Assembly: GCA_037043015.1 (NCBI GenBank) | Contig: CM073322.1 | Coordinates: 18,053,601 to 18,117,600 of the forward strand | Reading direction: 5' to 3' | DNA from: Bryum argenteum | Lineage: Eukaryota > Streptophyta > Bryopsida > Bryales > Bryaceae | Length of the DNA: 64,000 nucleotides | In this document: piece after piece, positions 37,179 through 48,100 of the stretch | How positions within the stretch are numbered: the stretch's first letter is position 1 | Layout: every line of letters begins with the position of its first letter | Translations under genes and position numbers: made by a program | The notes under the pieces: model-generated | Seen by the model: only the letters and a program-made list of their open reading frames with translations | Told to the model about the DNA's origin: nothing | Database searches by the model: none

Positions 37179-37339
37179 ACCGACCAATTTTTCTTGTGAT
37201 TCCATCATTTCTATTATATGTATATTAGCTATTCCAAGATTTATAAAAAATGTTTTTCCTCCCTTCTTATCTAAATTTTCACTATTATTCAAAGTTGACT
37301 TGAACCACTCTAAAGTAATATTTTTTTATTTATTTCAAA

Positions 37340-37990
37340 CTTTTATGCAAAATTTAAAAAATTAATAAGTATTAATAAATTTCTAAAAGAGTAGAATAAA
37401 TAAAAGAATTGTTAAATGATAAATTTTTAATTTTTAACCATCTTTGTTGATTATTTAATAATTCAAAACGAGTCATGTTTTCTAGTGGATTTTCAATTAA
37501 CCAACTCTGATATAAATATAGTAAATACTTGTGGGCATTTTGATTGAACACCAATTTTTTCAATACGCTTAAAATTTTCAAAACTATTTTTTTCAATAAA
37601 AGGTAATTGATTCCACCAATTTATGGAAAAATCACTTATGGAATCTTGACCATACCCTCGATGAAGAAAAAATTGTTTAATTTTTTGACTTCAACTAGAT
37701 TTTTCTTGTTCTCTTCTTGCTCCATGAGTAACATATAATCTACTTAGCATTTCTTCATCTATAACTAAGTTTTGACATGAAAAAATAAAGTGATGATTCC
37801 AAAATAATAAACCAGTACGGTCCCAAAGAAGGCGTCCTCTAATACATAACGTAGGTTTATTAGATAATCGAGATTCTATTCTATATTCTGTAAAAATTAG
37901 GAAAAGCCTAAAATTTCAAACTTTCCTTCTAATAAAATATTTTCTAACTGAAATTATAATTCTTGTACATTTCTTTGTCTTGTACGGGAT
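37340..37990 (-). pseudogene. ycf2: plastid ycf2 fragment in the nucleus (NUPT)
   Basis: On the minus strand, segments in order read RGRLLWDRTGLLFWN, then EEMLSRLYVTHGARREQEKS, then QLPFIEKNSFENFKRIEKIG, then LYQSWLIENPLENMTRFELL and FIYSTLLEIY. This is the C-terminal region of plastid Ycf2. The frame contains at least two in-frame stops (for example near 37690 and 37350) and small shifts, as expected for decayed plastid DNA in the nucleus. The AT-richness differs sharply from the GC-rich flanks, marking the insert. Confidence 0.88.
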
Positions 37991-38610
37991 AAAACCCTTT
38001 CAATAAGGAAGTTGTTATTTTATTTTTTGTCAACCATTAAATTATTGTTTTTTTTGAAAAATCAAAATTATGTGTAAGTTTTGATTCATTAGGTTATTTA
38101 TCCAAGGCTGGGGTAAGGGGGGTTGGGGGGTTGGGGGGTCGTGGAGAGTAAGGGAGTAAAGGGGGGCTGGGATAAGATGGGGGGGCTGGTGGCGGGGGTT
38201 GGAATGGCCGCCCAGCAGCTAGCTGCCGGCCCCTGCCGCAGCAGCTGCCGCCAGCCTCGGCCAGACCCCTTCCAAAAATAGGGGGCCCTGGTCAGGCTCT
38301 GGTTGAGCTCCAAGGCCTCATGTGCGAGGGCCAAGATTCTTTGTTCAAAAGTCCAGCAACGATTTGTTCAAAAGTCCAATGACCTATCTCCTTCCGCATT
38401 CACACTTACGTTTTTTTCGAGTTTTTTCATTATGCATTCAAACTAGCAATTCTTCCACACGCTATGCCATGTGCCGATTGGAACGGCAGCGAACGCGGAG
38501 AGTGAATACATCACCTGGTGTGGGAGTGCGGACCCACAAGAAACGACGACAACGAACGCTGAACGAGCTCGTTGGTTTAGGGTTTTAGCGCTTCGCCTCC
38601 ACCCTTCGCG

Positions 38611-39204
38611 ATGGCTCGTACGAAGAAGAAATCGCGAGGGAAGAAGCCCAAGCAGGTAGGTTTTCACGTATAATCTCTAATTTTCTTATTAGTTTCGCGC
38701 TTCGCCATCGTTTTTTTGACGGAGTTTTGCGTGCAGCCCAAAAATGATGTTGAGGAAGTGGAGATGGAGGTGGCGGATGACAATGGAGCTAGTGCCAGTG
38801 CAGCACCGTGGGAGCCCACCAAGGTGTGGGTGCCGGGAGTCAACGAGATGGGCGAAGACGAGGAGTTACAATTCGACCCCACGGCCTACAACTGCCTCCA
38901 CTCTCCTTCAAGCTTGGTTGGCCATGCCTCAGGTAAAGGCTCGCGACAGCATTTATTTTTCATTCCTTTCAACAACTCACAGGTGTATTGACCTTGACCT
39001 TGATCCTGTAGCTTCCACATTATGCGTGACGAATTGGGAGTTTTACAAAGAGAGTTTCCTCTCACTCTGCAATGCGTCGCCGGTACTCAAGTTGAATTTT
39101 GCCTCTTCTAAACCTTCTAACCCTAAACCCTAAATTTCAGCAGATTAGCCCCTATGCAGAACTTTACGAATTTTGCACTTTTGAAGATTAGTGAGATTTT
39201 CTGA
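38611..39204 (+). pseudogene. GRWD1/Rrb1-like WD-repeat protein, captured 5' end
   Basis: Exons 38611-38655, 38737-38932, 39012-39090 and about 39141-39204. The reading is MARTKKKSRGKKPKQ, an acidic stretch, then KVWVPGVNEMGEDEELQFDP with TAYNCLH, then GWPCL, FHIMRDELGVLQREFPLTL and QCVAGTQ, in the order of plant GRWD1 (a ribosome-biogenesis and histone-binding factor). A length change near 38903-38907 shifts the frame between CLH and GWPCL. The copy stops before the WD repeats. It lies inside the TIR element, so it is a captured fragment rather than the functional locus. Confidence 0.85.
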
Positions 39205-39249
39205 TCAGAGAATCCTAGAAGAACTCATTTAAGATGGTGGCATTGTGAA

Positions 39250-39373
39250 CAGACGCCATCACGCCATCGATGACTTTCACGTACATCGTTCTCCACAAAT
39301 CGTCAATAGTCCCTCCCGGTCAGAATCGTGCACAAAGCCGGCGGGCTGCTTCGACTTCCGGGAGCTCCGGCAT
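39250..39373 (-). pseudogene. formamidopyrimidine-DNA glycosylase (FPG/MutM) first-exon fragment
   Basis: From an ATG at 39373 on the minus strand it reads MPELPEVEAARRL, the invariant Fpg N-terminus with catalytic Pro2 and Glu3, then loses frame and later shows KVIDGV, a conserved piece of plant FPG. The rest of the enzyme is absent. Captured by the TIR element in the opposite orientation to the GRWD1 piece. Confidence 0.8.
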
Positions 39374-39423
39374 CTTGCTAGCTTCAGCTTCTTTATCTGC
39401 CGTCACTAAAACACACACAAACA

Positions 39424-39477
39424 CAAAACAAAACAAAACAAAACAAAACAAAACAAAACAAAACAAAACAAAACAAA
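39424..39477. repeat. (AAAAC)n microsatellite
   Basis: About ten tandem copies of AAAAC, upstream of the FPG fragment as that gene reads. Confidence 0.95.
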
Positions 39478-39820
39478 AAATTAAAAAATTAAAAAAAAAA
39501 ATCTAATAAAACGGCCACCACCACCACAACCGGTTCTTTAACATACCAATCGTCGTCACAAAGGTCGGACCTTTACACAAAACCCAATACAAAATACCAT
39601 ATCATCATTGCTATGAGAGCGTTTCATCATTAAAGAACGGTTCTTTACAGGAAAAAAACGATTGAAGACTCTGAAGCTACAGCAACACAATGAAGAGCAC
39701 ACTATTCATGTAACAGGCAAACAACCTAGAATTTTGTGCAATTGACCTGGAGCTGTATCTAATTTATCGAATCCAACACAATCCGGATTAATCCACTTGA
39801 ATGAATTTGAAATGCCTCAC

Positions 39821-40106
39821 CTCACGAGAAGAACCAAGCCCACGCACAAGTCGCAGCAATGCATACTGCCCAGCAGTAGCATAGCCTTCGAACACACCAT
39901 CATCGTCTTTTGCTCCAAGCACCTGTGAAAATTTGGTTACATTTTAAAACTTCATAAACCCTAAACCCTGCCTAAACCCCAAAACCCCAAAACTAGAGCT
40001 GTACCTCAGCGATTCCACTTCGTCCGCTACTAGCAGCGTACTCCTCCGGCTTCTCTCGCAACTCACGCACAAGCGCAAAAGCCGCACCCTCCCGCACCCG
40101 CCATGT
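39821..40106 (-). pseudogene. DNA polymerase V / MYBBP1A-like fragment, two exons
   Basis: Exon at about 40005-40106 reads VREGAAFALVRELREKPEEY; after a GT-AG intron (39923-40004, with telomere-box repeats) exon 39821-39922 reads VLGAKDDDGVFEGYATAGQY and then ALLRLVRGLGSSRE. The pattern KxxDDG, then Y-x-LRRLVRG-x-SSRE is the N-terminal signature of Pol5/MYBBP1A nucleolar proteins. The second exon is exactly 34 codons. Only this part is present, inside the TIR element. Confidence 0.65.
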
Positions 40107-40466
40107 TCATAGATGAAAGGTTCCAGTAGATTTGCATTCCCACCGGAGTGAGACTCTGATTGGCATTGTTGGTGCCATAAACCACATCCTCTACACCGCC
40201 CGCCCCTACCATGGCTGCAATCATCTATGCTTAAAAGAGGTCTTCACCGCCCACCCTCGCCACTAAGGTGGCGCCTCACCGCCCGCGAAGTCTCACTGCC
40301 CTCCAACAAGCTCGCTCAGCGTTCGCCGCGTTCGTCGTCGCCGTTCCTCGTGGGTCCGCGCTCCCAGTCCAGGGGGCTGTGTTCACTCTCCGCGTTCGCT
40401 GCCGTTCCAATCGGCGCAGGGCACAACGTGTGGAAGGATTGCTAGTGTGAATGCAGAATTAAAAAA

Positions 40467-40471
<5 letters not shown>

Positions 40472-40500
<29 letters not shown>
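40472..40500. repeat. poly(A) run in the right TIR
   Basis: About 30 A residues, absent from the left TIR. It is the main difference between the two arms. Confidence 0.9.
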
Positions 40501-40501
<1 letters not shown>

Positions 40502-40582
40502 GTGTGTAAGTGTGAATGCTGAAGGAGATAGGTCATTGGACTTTTGAGCAAATCGTTGCTGGACCCAATACAAAGACTCCGT

Positions 40583-40598
40583 CATGATGACAGAGCCA
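40583..40598 (-). repeat. outer inverted repeat, right arm
   Basis: Exact inverted partner of 36692-36707. Confidence 0.55.
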
Positions 40599-40847
40599 GT
40601 ATACAAAACAAGGAGACGAGGGGACAAGAAAACAAGTTAAAGAAACGAGGGAAAAGAAGAATGTCAAACAATGAGGAACATGAAACGGAAACGAGGGAAC
40701 AAAAGAATGGGGGATTAGGAACGAGGCAATGGGGGACGAATAACCAAAAATGATGGAATGGAGGCTATGCTAGTCTGTTCAAAGTTGTGGCTCTAAATAT
40801 TACTTCTTAGAATTCCTGCTTGTATAGATGAAGAGGATTGTATCAAT

Positions 40848-41285
40848 CTATGAGTTTTTAACATCAGGAGAAGCGTATTCTTTGAAGCTTGGGATTTTTG
40901 GGAGCGACAAGCAAGCAATCCTTGCTTGCTCCCGAGCAATCCTTGCCTCCTTCAGAGCAATCCATGCCTTCTCCAATAATTGAGACATTGGAACTCCCGA
41001 GTCTAGTTGGACAAGGTCTAGCTTTTTACTAGCCTCAATGTATGGCCCATTGGAGAGTTTAGTATTGATAGTCATCTTTCGCTTGGTCTCTGAATTTACC
41101 TCCTTACCATGCCCCATTCTGGTTTCTTTACCCTGCCTCATTTTAGTCTCCTTACCCTGCCTCATTTTAGTCTCCTTACTGTGCCTCATTTTGGTCTCTT
41201 TACCGTGCCCCATTTTAATCTCCTTACCCCGCCCAATTTTAGTCTTCTTACCATGCCTCATTTTAGTCTCTTCACCCTGATTCAT
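40848..41285 (-). CDS. small block-R ORF, diverged and expanded copy
   Basis: 145 codons from the ATG. The C-terminal half follows the family (KLSNGPYIEASKK, SLPKIPSFKEYAS), while the N-terminal half has grown by tandem repetition of an 8-residue unit around KETKMRQG (about seven units). The frame stays open through repeat growth, and a TATATAA box remains at about 41453-41459. Outside the block-R array, so this copy moved or is ancestral. Function unknown. Confidence 0.5.
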   Translation of the reverse strand: MNQGEETKMRHGKKTKIGRGKEIKMGHGKETKMRHSKETKMRQGKETKMRQGKETRMGHGKEVNSETKRKMTINTKLSNGPYIEASKKLDLVQLDSGVPMSQLLEKAWIALKEARIAREQARIACLSLPKIPSFKEYASPDVKNS

Positions 41286-41467
41286 TTTAGTCAATTCTCA
41301 ATCCTCAATTTGGAGATGGTTGAATTTAGGAAAGGAGGCTTTGAATGGTGTAATAATTCGAATATGCAAGAAGAGAGCTCTGAAAGCTCCAAGAAGACAA
41401 GCATAGCAATAAGAATATGAATAATGAATACGGTATAGGTGGTCTCCCTGCCTTATATACGCTCTAA

Positions 41468-41580
41468 ATGTGCTATTAACGTAAAAGCGATTAATAATGT
41501 AAAAGCCATTAATAATGTAAAAGCCATTAATAATGTAAAAGCGATTAATAATGTAAAAGCGACTATTAACTATTAAAAGT
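41468..41580. repeat. 18-bp tandem repeat upstream of the small ORF
   Basis: About six units of an 18-mer AATGTAAAAGCCATTAAT with G/C variants, just upstream of the ORF promoter as read on the minus strand. Confidence 0.85.
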
Positions 41581-41802
41581 ACTTGAAGTCGGAAATTTCG
41601 AAGCTACTGTGTTGAAAATGCCCTTATCATTTCAATTCTTGACTTTCTAAGACTTATTATAAACATGTGCCACAACATCCCAAATTCTAATGCACAAGAG
41701 AGTATACAACCTTCATGTTGTATGGGAAGTTGAACAATTTACTTTGCTAGAGAATAATTGGTGGGTTATGTTGGAATAATAGAACTTGTAGAGAATTATC
41801 CA

Positions 41803-41805
<3 letters not shown>

Positions 41806-41880
<75 letters not shown>
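41806..41880. repeat. (AT)n microsatellite
   Basis: About 37 uninterrupted AT units. Confidence 0.97.
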
Positions 41881-41882
<2 letters not shown>

Positions 41883-42217
41883 ATTACAAGTTGCATACTC
41901 TCTTGGAACAAAATTCTTGGAAATAAGTCTTAGACAAGAATCATGTTTTCATTTTGGGACAAGTCCTTACTTGTGTCCTCCGGACAAGGACATCAAAAAG
42001 GTTAGATTTAAATTTATAAAATGTGTAAAAAATCCAGAGTAGGTACAAATATAAATTACAAAGTAGAGGATTTTTGGTGATGTTGAAATTATGGGATAAG
42101 CAATCAATATGCAAGTTCCTTGCTTCTCGGTTCTCCATGTTGTTTAACCCCTAAACGCCCAAGGGGGGGTAAAGCTCCAAAAAACTTGTAAAAACGCTGA
42201 TTTTTTCAAAACTGCGT

Positions 42218-42248
<31 letters not shown>

Positions 42249-42451
42249 AAAAATAGATAATCCAACCGTAGGATCTTCTTTGGAGCATAGCAATTGGTAT
42301 GTTTACCAATTTGCATGCCATTTGGAGCTATGGATTCCAAGATCCATGCAAAAAAAGGGTGAAAAACGCCCCCAAAAAAGGGGTGAGCTTAAACCCGGCC
42401 AGGGAGCTGGACACGGAGCCTCGTGGGCAGGGCGAGGTCGCTCGGGCACGG

Positions 42452-43493
42452 TGTCGTGATGTGGGCCGTTTAGTAGTTGTGATTATTTATTTAGTGGTGT
42501 TTAGTACTAATTTATATGTGGTTAATGTGAGATTGATTTTATGTTGTGGCTAGGGTTTAGTTGAGATCATGATTAGCCTTTGTTTATGTTGATGTTAAGG
42601 TTGAGAACCGACGTTTGGTTGTTAGGTAGAGTAGATATTTAGTTAGATATTTAGTTGGATAAGGTGGTGCAAAGGAGGCGGCTTGCTATTGGACCCACCA
42701 GGAAGGCTTAAAGTCAACCATGTGGAGGCTTACCATTGGACCGACCAAGGAAGGCTTAAAGTCAACCATGTGGAGGCTTACCATTGGACCGACCAAGGAA
42801 GGCTTAAAGTCAACCATGTGGAGGCTTACCATTGGACCGACCAAGGAAGGCTTAAAGTCAACCATGTGGAGGCTTACCATTGGACCGACCAAAGAAGGCT
42901 TCAAATCAACCATGTGGAAACTTCTCATTGGACCGATCTTGCAAAAATCCTCTTTGTGTAACCTAATATGTGGTGGTTTCTTATTGGTTAGAGCTTGGTG
43001 TAGATTAGTATAAATTGGCTAGGAGTTTGGAGTTGGGCATGAACAACAAGTGATTAGTGGGTGTGTGTGAGTTGGAGTGGGATTTTGAGTGTCTCTAAGT
43101 ATTCTTCAATAATAGAGGTTTAGAAGGTGTTGAGTTTGGTTGGAGGGGTGAGGAGATGCACAAAGCATCTAGCTTGTATCTTCTCTCATGAGCTATCAAG
43201 AGAGCAAAACTTTTCATCTTACGTTTTGTGCCGTATCTTTTGCTTGGAGAGGTTTCATGAGGAGAGATTTTATGAGGTGTTAGAAGGCAAGATATTCTAC
43301 TTGTGAGAGGTGGTTTCATGCAAGGAGCTATTTGGAGCAAGGAGAAATGAAGGCTTGAAGTGGCCGGGAGGTTGTAAAAGTGTTGAATAGGTTGAAGTGA
43401 ATAGGTTGATAGAAGATTCACCTCCATAAGTCACACTAACTACCGTACCAAGAAGCCCCGCGCTTACCCGGATGCACAACAATCTTTATGACA
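42452..43493 (+). repeat. 5' long terminal repeat
   Basis: 1042 bp, TG...CA. It contains five tandem units of about 48 bp at 42702-42940 (each with AAAGTCAACCATGTGGAGGC), which give rise to spurious repetitive open frames on both strands. Confidence 0.95.
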
Positions 43494-43558
43494 TATTTTT
43501 GGTGAACCCGACGTGAATATCCGGGCGGTAGTTGTGTGTTTGTGGTGGATGTGAAGTG

Positions 43559-44400
43559 TGGAAGATGGAAGGAGCCAGTCAAGGGAACGCGACGTTTGGA
43601 GTCAACATGGAGCAAACCATGCGGATGTTTGAAGTTTTCCAACTCCACATGGAGCGACGACAAGGAATGCAACAACGAGAAGCTTTGGTAAGCAAAGCAT
43701 TACATTCCGTTGTTGATAAAGAAGATCAATTTGATGGTCGTGAAAGCTTTGAACTTGCTTCCATTCCCGAGATTCGAGAGAGGATCAAGGGATTGAAGGA
43801 GACCCATCAAGATTCGTGGGAAACATTCTCCCAAGCTTTGAAGGAAGAGTTTTTCATGGAGGACTCGGAGAGGGTAACCAAGAGGTCATTCCTAGAGTGG
43901 ATAACGCGCCCCAACAAGGGCTTAGGAGCAAGTGAGCTCTTGCGTGAATTTGAGCGGCAATATGGACAATTGTCGACAATTGAAAGAACGACCGTGGATG
44001 TCGAGAAAATCGAGTTATTCATTCAAGCGGCGGACCCAAAGTTGCAAGAGAAGCTTGAACCACTTTTGGAGGATCGAGAAGCGGAGCGCGGATTGAAGAC
44101 GGATTGGAAGGAGGTTGTAGGTGCGGTTTCACTACTTGCGAAGCGACAACGAAGAAGGGACAAAAGTGTGGTATGTGATGTCAAACTACCATCTTCAAGC
44201 AAATCAACTAATGCTTTTTCAAAGGTTGATGGCTCAACGATGGATGAGTTAATTAAGGGAATTCAAGAATTGAAGATTAAGATGGCCAAACTTGAAGAGA
44301 AGAGTCATCCATCGGAAGGAGCATTGAAGGGGACTTTAGGGTCAAAGTCGGCACCAACGGGGGAGAGGCTTGCCTTTGAGGTGTATGTGGTGTGATAGTT
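43559..44400 (+). other. gag region of the LTR element
   Basis: Coding region for the capsid-type protein: helical segments such as EDQFDGRESFELASIPEIRE and a retrotransposon gag core around WETFSQALKEEFF. A cysteine-histidine knuckle (C-x2-C-x4-H-x4-C) is visible around its end. Confidence 0.8.
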
Positions 44401-45199
44401 TTGCACACTCGCGAAGAGATTGTGAGGAGTTTATCAAGCTTTGGACAACAAGATTGTTGTTTTCAAAGAAGGAAGATTCACTTGAAGGATGGTACGGAGC
44501 CGTTGGAGACAAACTTCGGTCGAGGAGGTATGAAGGCATTGGTCTATAGCGTGACGAAGGAGGCAAAGACATATGGAGTGAGCATCGACGCGCCGGAGCA
44601 AGTAAGTATGTTGTGGCCAAGTGCTAAGAAGTTTGCGGAGAATGGGAAGATCAATGAAGAAGTTCTCATTCATGCTGGAAAATCCATTCGGGAAACTACC
44701 GGTTGGGACGATCCGGTGGATGCCTTGTCGGTTCATGCATATATTGCAAGAGTCCAACATGAGGCGATAATGGAGGAGAAGCGGAAGCGAGACGACGTAC
44801 ATGAAGGGGCATCAAAGAGGACAACAAGGGCGGACAAGACGCGACAAACGGTGCCAATTCGTGAGGAGTCCATGCATGATGCAATTCCTTCTTCAAAAGA
44901 CAAGGGAAAAGGCGCTGTCTTACAAATTGCAATCCGACATTGAAGCGGCCACGGATTTGAGAAAAGTTTTGGAGGATCGTATTTTGAGCGGAAAGGTGGA
45001 GTTTACCTTGGGGGAAGTTCTAGGCATTGCGAAGCGAGAGTTTCATGAAGTCATCATTGATATCATCAAAAGGAAGAGGCAAACTACGGGTGAGTCTATT
45101 CCATCTAATGTTCGTGTGGGCGAGAGTGGCAAAAGATGATGATGACCAACCTATAGGACATGTTTCTCAACTTGCAAATGCATTGGAGGAGAGCGAAGA

Positions 45200-48100
45200 C
45201 CGAACACCAAGTCATTATGCTAACAATCATTGGGCGAGGGCAACTACGGAGACTTTGGTGAAGTTGGGAGCTCTTGAAGAGCCGATTGTGGCATTAATTG
45301 ATCATGGGTCGGAGATCAATTTGATGTCAAAGGAGTTGCACGAAAAAGGAAATTGGCCCATAGATTTGGACCATGGATGGTTGATACGTGCGGCGAACAA
45401 TTCAAGGGGTGATTTGTATGGAGCATGTCCAAATGTGAAGGTCACAATTGGAGATGTTGGAGATGAACAACATTTCTTTGTTCAAGAGAGGTCGACATAT
45501 CCCATCATTCTTGGACAACCATACATCACCGCTACACGGATGGAAACGAAGGTGATGGACAACGGATCGGCGTACGCAAGGATTAGAAGCCGTGATGGGA
45601 AGAAGGCTATTCAATTCTTGACGGTTTGTGCCAACCACGAGAGAAATCGGATTGGTTTAAGGGAGCGTCCATTACCAAAGGTGCACAAGGAGTTTCGAGA
45701 CTTTGAAGACCGAAGGGATTTTCACCACATGCCATTCTAAGGCGGGATTGGGATGGTAAAAAGATTGATAGCTTCCCGCATGGAAGGAGACCACAAGAAG
45801 CCATTTCTACGGGGGTTGTTGGTTTGTCTAGGGATGGTTCTATTTGATTTAAAAACATCAAAAACTTAGAGCGAGTAGAGAGGCGTCGTGTCCAAAGTGT
45901 AGAGCACAAGTTGAAAGAGGATGGAGTGCTTGACGGAGGTGAGTATATCTCGGGAGTCTTTGAAGAAGTATGTTTGGGTGATACCATGAGTGAATTACAA
46001 TTGTTGTTGTATTCGGGTGTTGGAAAAGATGATAAGGTTGTGAGAGTTTACTCCAAGGAGTTTTATGACGAGGTGAAGAAATTCACGGATAGTTATGAGG
46101 TACGGGTGGAGACCAAGTACAAAACCGTGGCGAAGAAGGTTAGACCGGTGGCTTTGCCACTACCATTAGATTGTGAGAAGAAGGTTGATAAGGCATCTAT
46201 GCAACCAAATTTGAGAGATCCAAGGAAGATAGGCCACGAATTCGTTAACAAGGCGGCGTTGGATGGATTGAAGGTTGGCAATGAAGACTTTTTGACCAAG
46301 ATGGAGGAGGAGTCTTTTCGAAAGATGCTCTTACGGCATGGGAAGGCATTTGCATTTGAGCCGTACGAAATTGGGTGTGTTGATCCAAGTGTAGTAGCGC
46401 CAATGGTAATCTTTACCATTTCGCATACAACATGGAATTTACGACCGATTCCCGTGCCTAAAGCTCATTTGCCAAAGCTTGTGGAGTTGTTGAACGAGAA
46501 GATCAAGATGGGAATTTTGGAGCCGTCTATTGCACCATATTCTAATCGGTGCTTTACGGTGCCAAAGAAAAATGGAGCATTAAGGTTTATTCAAGACATG
46601 CAACCGGTGAACAAGGTAACTATTCGGAACATGGGATCAAGTCCAATTGTTGATGAGTATGCGGAGGCATTTGCAGGAAGATCAATTTATTCGATGGGAG
46701 ATCTTTATTCGGGATACGACCAATTCCAGTTGGCGGTGGAGAGTAGAGATTTGACTACGATGCGGACGCCATTAGGTTTGGTGAGGATGTGCACATTACC
46801 GCAAGGAGCTACTAATTCCGTGGCACACATGATGAATGGAATGAAGAAGGTCTTGAGGGATTTTATTCCGGAAAAGACTATGCCATTTCTTGATGACGTG
46901 CCTATCAAAGGATGTGCGGAAGAGGACAAAGATGAGACGTTGGATTTGAAGGGGTGCCGGAAGTTTGTTGCGAATCACATTGCCGATTGTGACAAGATCT
47001 TGACAAGATTAGAGGAGATTCATCTAACTTTATCGGGGTGAAATCAATGTTTGGAGTTGAAGAGATTACGGTGGTAGGGCATATGTGTGGAGCATATGGT
47101 CGCATGCCATCCATGGAGAAGGTGGATGCCATTCAAAAGATGAAGGAGTGCGCAAACACGACGGAGGTACGAAGATTTTTGGGAGCATGCATCTTTTATC
47201 ATATTTGGATACCACATTTTGCACATGTGGCGGATCCATTATATCTTTTGTTGAGGAAGGAACAAAAGTTTCAATGGAGGGTGGAGCAAAGCAAGTCCAT
47301 GAAGAAATTGAAGAAGCTTCTTTCATCTCCACCAACATTGAAGAAGGTTGACTACGACTCGGGAAGACCGGTGGTGATTACGGTGGATGCAAGCCCAATA
47401 GGGATTGGATGGGCAATTGGCCAAGATGATGGTAAAGGAAATAGATTTGTAGTACGATTTGGTGCAAAGGTTTTGAACTCTCGCCAACGGGCCTATACAC
47501 AAGTGAAGAGGGAGCTTTGGGGAATTGTTACGGCTATGAAGCATGAGAAGGAGTATTTGATTGGTGCATCGGTGGTTGTCGAAACGGATTGTCTACCACT
47601 ACTTGGAATGATTTCAAGTTGTTCTACACCGGATATTGCTATGTTAAGGTGGATAGCCTACATCAAGTCAATGAATCCAGAGTTCAAGCACATTGCGGGG
47701 AAGGACAATGCGGTGGCGGATATGTTGTCGATGGCAAGGTACGAGGATGAAGAGCACATGGTGGACGAAGATGAAGATGTTGGAACCAATTTTTATACCA
47801 TGGCGTTAGTGAAGAAAGAAGGATTGTGCTTGGCTACACCACTTGAGGCGTTTGTGGAAGACTTGTATGAAGGAGAATGGCTAAATAATGGGAGATACTT
47901 GAGTTCCTTGAAGAAGCAAGAGACTTGGAGTGATCAAGAATTCAAGAGGATTCGAAGAAAGGTTTATGGTTACTTTCTTCGAAATGGATTTTTGTGGAAG
48001 CATCCGAAGCTAAGGGGTGGAGTTCCACAAAGAGTTGTATGTGGAATTGAAACTCAAGAACGAATCATCAAGGAGTTTCATGAAGGTTGGTGGGCCGGTC

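Larger units (their letters stand above)
36714..38332. mobile_element. TIR element with GC-rich ends that holds plastid DNA
   Basis: Ends GGCCTTCGCACATGAGGC and its inverted form (38315-38332) match at 17 of 18 positions. The left 180 bp is nearly identical to the short element at 19527. The interior switches abruptly from GC-rich ends to a 19-bp minisatellite and then to very AT-rich plastid ycf2 sequence. No transposase. A target duplication was not found, perhaps because it abuts another element. Confidence 0.55.
38351..40564. mobile_element. Pack-MULE-like element carrying fragments of three nuclear genes
   Basis: Terminal inverted repeats of over 200 bp start GTCCAGCAACGATTTG (38351) and end in the inverted form at 40564; the match covers the region up to about 38580 on the left and from about 40300 on the right. 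Between them are gene pieces in mixed orientation: a GRWD1-like 5' end (plus), an FPG first exon (minus) and a POL5/MYBBP1A-like pair of exons (minus), all with introns. No transposase. Long TIRs plus captured genic DNA are the hallmark of Pack-MULEs, but no clear 9-11 bp target duplication was found, so the superfamily is inferred. Confidence 0.75.

Noticed and set aside
36744-37365. Proline/phenylalanine-rich repeat protein
   Set aside because: Entirely the product of the 19-bp minisatellite, open in several frames.
38611-39204. Functional GRWD1 gene
   Set aside because: The WD-repeat region is missing, a frame shift separates the second exon's two halves, and it lies inside inverted repeats with two other truncated genes.
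42683-42961. Repetitive open frames on both strands in the LTRs (also 49489-49839)
   Set aside because: The 48-bp tandem unit is a multiple of three, so all frames without a stop stay open; no independent evidence of coding.
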